This document shows positions 40,531-42,132 of a stretch of 42,132 bases of DNA, piece after piece; position 1 is the stretch's first letter, and every line of letters begins with the position of its first letter. The notes beneath the pieces are model-generated. The model worked only from the letters and a program-made list of their open reading frames with translations. It had not been told where the DNA came from and searched no databases. The position numbers and the translations under genes were made by a program. Location: NCBI GenBank assembly GCA_045539515.1, contig JAZQFN010000038.1, positions 1 through 42,132 of the forward strand, read 5' to 3'. The stretch comes from RGIG8748 sp045539515. GTDB lineage: Bacteria > Bacillota > Clostridia > UMGS1810.

Positions 40531-41541
40531 TCAAATACCTTTTAATCCTACTGCGTGGGCAATCCCAATTACGCTTTCACCAAGCTGATAGGTGGTAGGA
40601 CTCATAAGTGCCCCGGTGCACACCAGAAGCATTTTATTTATATTGCCCTTTTCAAGCTCTCTCAAAAAATGTCCGCAAAATACGCTTGCCGAGCATCCGC
40701 ATCCACTTCCACCGGCTCCTGTGTTTTGCTTGTCAGGGTCAAATATCATTACACCGCAGTCGGTGTGCACTTTCGATATGTCAACTCCTTCTCTCCGGCA
40801 GAGTTCAACCACAAGTTTACTTCCCACAATTCCAAGGTCACCGGTTACTATATAGTCGTAGTCTGAGGGTTGCAAATCCATATCCCTTAGGTGAGTTATA
40901 ATGCAATCTGCAGCTGCAGGTGCCATTGCCGCACCCATATTGGCAGAGTCCTTTACGCCGAAATCCACCATTTTGCCTGTGGTTATACTTTCTATACAGA
41001 TATTGGATTTTTCATCTGTAAGTATTACTGCACCGCTACCCGTAACCGTCCATTGTGCAGATGGTGTGCGTACACCGCCGTATTCAAGAGGAAAACGATA
41101 TTGCTTTTCGCTGGCACAAAAATGGCTGGAAGTTGCCGCAAGAACATTTTTGCCATAGAGAGCATCTACCATTACCGAACCAAGACCTATAGACTCTGCC
41201 ATAGTGGAACAGGCACCGTAAAGACCGTAGTAGGGGATGCCCATATCCTTTAAACCGAAGGAGCTTGCGGTACATTGGTTTAATAAATCTCCCGTAAATA
41301 CATAGTCGATGTCGTTGGAGGTAAGCCCTGCCTTTGCAAAGAGTCCTGTTACGGTATGCCTTAGTATATTGTTTTCTGCCTGTTCCCAGCTCTTGGCTTC
41401 AATGTATTCGTCATCGTATATTACATCAAAGCAGTCTTTTAAAGGACCCTCACCCTCGGTTTTACCAACAGACGAATAAAAGTTCTTGATGTATACACTG
41501 TTTTCAAAAGCAATGGTTTGTTTGCCTTTTTTAATTCCCAA
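40531..41541 (-). CDS. spoVAD: Stage V sporulation protein AD
   Basis: The 336-residue protein has a thiolase-like fold: DIDYVFTGDLLNQCTASSFG (about 78-97), YYGLYGACSTMAESIGLGS (about 104-122), GGVRTPSAQWTVTGSGAVI, and GGSGCGCSASVFCGHFL near 290. These match SpoVAD, which binds dipicolinic acid. The start is a TTG at 41541 directly after the spoVAC stop, with GGGAGGG upstream, so translation is coupled. It is cytoplasmic or peripheral to the spore inner membrane. Confidence 0.95.
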   Translation of the reverse strand: MGIKKGKQTIAFENSVYIKNFYSSVGKTEGEGPLKDCFDVIYDDEYIEAKSWEQAENNILRHTVTGLFAKAGLTSNDIDYVFTGDLLNQCTASSFGLKDMGIPYYGLYGACSTMAESIGLGSVMVDALYGKNVLAATSSHFCASEKQYRFPLEYGGVRTPSAQWTVTGSGAVILTDEKSNICIESITTGKMVDFGVKDSANMGAAMAPAAADCIITHLRDMDLQPSDYDYIVTGDLGIVGSKLVVELCRREGVDISKVHTDCGVMIFDPDKQNTGAGGSGCGCSASVFCGHFLRELEKGNINKMLLVCTGALMSPTTYQLGESVIGIAHAVGLKGI

Positions 41542-41988
41542 TCAAAACCCTCCCACAAGTTTATATATAAAGGCATATATTACCGAAGCGGATATTCCGT
41601 ATACAATTACGGGACCTGCTATGGTAAACATCTTAGTACCTACTCCGGGCACAAGACCTTCGGTTTTGTATTCCATAGCGGGAGATACAATTGAATTGGC
41701 AAATCCTGTTATGGGTACAAGTGTTCCTGCCTTGCCTATGTTTGCAATTTTGTCGTATATGCCAAACCCAGTAAGAAGTGCACCTATAAGTATAAGGCTT
41801 GCGCTTGTAAGAGCGGAGGCATCTTCTTTTTTGATATTAAGAGCAAGATATCCCTCGCATATAAGCTGACCTATTACGCATATAAGACCTCCTACAATAA
41901 AGGCTTTGATGCAGTCTGTAAACAGGGTGGAGTTTGGAGTGGCTCTTTTGACCATACGGTCGTACTCTTTGTTGGATATATTCATCAT
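41542..41988 (-). CDS. spoVAC: Stage V sporulation protein AC
   Basis: The 148-residue protein has about four transmembrane segments with the SpoVAC pattern FIVGGLICVIGQLICEGYL (about 30-48), LTSASLILIGALLTGFGIYDKIA and GAGTLVPITGFANSIVSPAMEYKTEGL. SpoVAC is described as a mechanosensitive-like channel for dipicolinic acid. The ATG at 41988 lies 3 bases from the edge of the terminal repeat. No Shine-Dalgarno is close, but a 13-codon leader frame (TTG 42026 to TGA 41985) with AAAGGAG upstream overlaps the ATG as ATGA, allowing coupled translation. Confidence 0.93.
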   Translation of the reverse strand: MMNISNKEYDRMVKRATPNSTLFTDCIKAFIVGGLICVIGQLICEGYLALNIKKEDASALTSASLILIGALLTGFGIYDKIANIGKAGTLVPITGFANSIVSPAMEYKTEGLVPGVGTKMFTIAGPVIVYGISASVIYAFIYKLVGGF

Positions 41989-42026
41989 AAATTCTTGTAT
42001 GATATATTTAGTCCTAAATATATCAA
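41985..42026 (-). CDS. Possible leader peptide overlapping spoVAC
   Basis: A 13-codon frame starts at TTG 42026, 4-5 bases after AAAGGAG, and ends in a TGA that overlaps the spoVAC ATG (ATGA). The frame contains the whole 26-bp palindrome. In the left repeat copy the equivalent frame runs past the ATG at 147 to 229, so coupling there would differ. This is an inference from geometry only. Confidence 0.35.
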   Translation of the reverse strand: MIYLGLNISYKNL

Positions 42027-42132
42027 TACGCTCCTTTCTTTTAAACCTTTATGATATAATCAATAAAACACTGTGGACTTTTTATAAATTTTTATAGCTT
42101 TGACTATTTAAAGGAGTGTATTGCCACAGTTT
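41992..42132 (-). repeat. Right copy of the 141-bp terminal inverted repeat
   Basis: This is the exact reverse complement of 1-141. Its inner edge lies 3 bases from the spoVAC ATG, so spoVAC and the unrelated heparinase-like gene have the same leader. Confidence 0.95.
42000..42025. other. 26-bp palindrome, right copy (inverted orientation of the left)
   Basis: This is the mirror of 108-133. The central dinucleotide reads TC on the plus strand here and GA at the left, so the two sites are in inverted orientation. Recombination between them would invert the 41.9 kb in between. Confidence 0.6.

Noticed and set aside
1..42132. Circular plasmid or phage, or linear element with true telomeric inverted ends
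   Set aside because: The terminal repeat is inverted, not direct, so the contig does not close as a circle. Its exact k-mer length and ordinary chromosomal gene content argue for a graph break rather than a replicon end; there is no terminal protein, capsid or replication gene.

Overview
The window looks like one complete contig from a low- to mid-GC, spore-forming Clostridia bacterium. The signs are spoVAC/spoVAD/spoVAE, a T-box leader, SLH-domain and CsaB-type cell-wall machinery, clostridial zinc-ribbon and YdcF proteins, and near-consensus sigma-A promoters with 17-bp spacers. A gut or other anaerobic polysaccharide-rich habitat is an inference from the heparinase-like lyase and the rhamnosidase. 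I cannot name the genus.

Layout. 1-141 and 41992-42132 are a perfect 141-bp inverted repeat. 147-5738: secreted heparinase II/III-like protein and a nitrilase-family amidase. 5743-6007: terminators and a probable dispersed repeat. 6008-8644 (minus): Gfo/Idh/MocA oxidoreductase, 2-hydroxyacid dehydrogenase, inorganic pyrophosphatase. 8746-8821: tRNA-Gln. 8966-10723: zinc-ribbon membrane protein. 10764-13708 (minus): SulP and NhaC transporters. 13847-16642 (minus): RlmD-type methyltransferase, a small anchored protein and a YdcF-like protein. 16715-17527: unknown gene whose terminator is split by a complete 1,719-bp IS3-family element. 19312-28172: a sigma-A-driven operon for a secondary cell-wall polymer (DUF4330, Wzy-type polymerase/ligase, acyltransferase, MurJ-like flippase, GT4, a GT4-CsaB fusion), ending with a Card1-like CARF nuclease. 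28184-30340: GH78 rhamnosidase. 30505-30753: SecG. 30811-32790: DUF2520 protein and TmcAL. 32867-34208: tRNA-Lys followed by an AT-rich accessory islet with a duplicated tRNA end, a candidate type I toxin/antisense pair and a GIY-YIG-like protein. 34277-36070: SLH-anchored PstS-like binding protein. 36233-38881: T-box and an XRE-cupin-acyl-CoA synthetase fusion. 38928-39888: divergent XRE regulator and SLOG protein. 39900-41988: spoVA genes, split by an interspersed inverted repeat.

How they may work together. The CsaB-like domain would pyruvylate the cell-wall polymer that SLH domains bind, and the window encodes an SLH protein, so polymer assembly and one client are both present. The T-box specifier is best read as AUC (isoleucine). 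An acyl-CoA synthetase under isoleucine control fits activation of 2-methylbutyrate for reductive isoleucine synthesis; this is my most testable metabolic hypothesis. The strongest structural oddity is the terminal inverted repeat. Its inner edge sits 3-5 bp before the start codons of two unrelated genes, and it contains a perfect 12+2+12 bp palindrome with the geometry of a serine-invertase crossover site. The repeat length of exactly 141 also equals a common final assembly k-mer, so the true repeat probably extends beyond the contig and long reads are needed.
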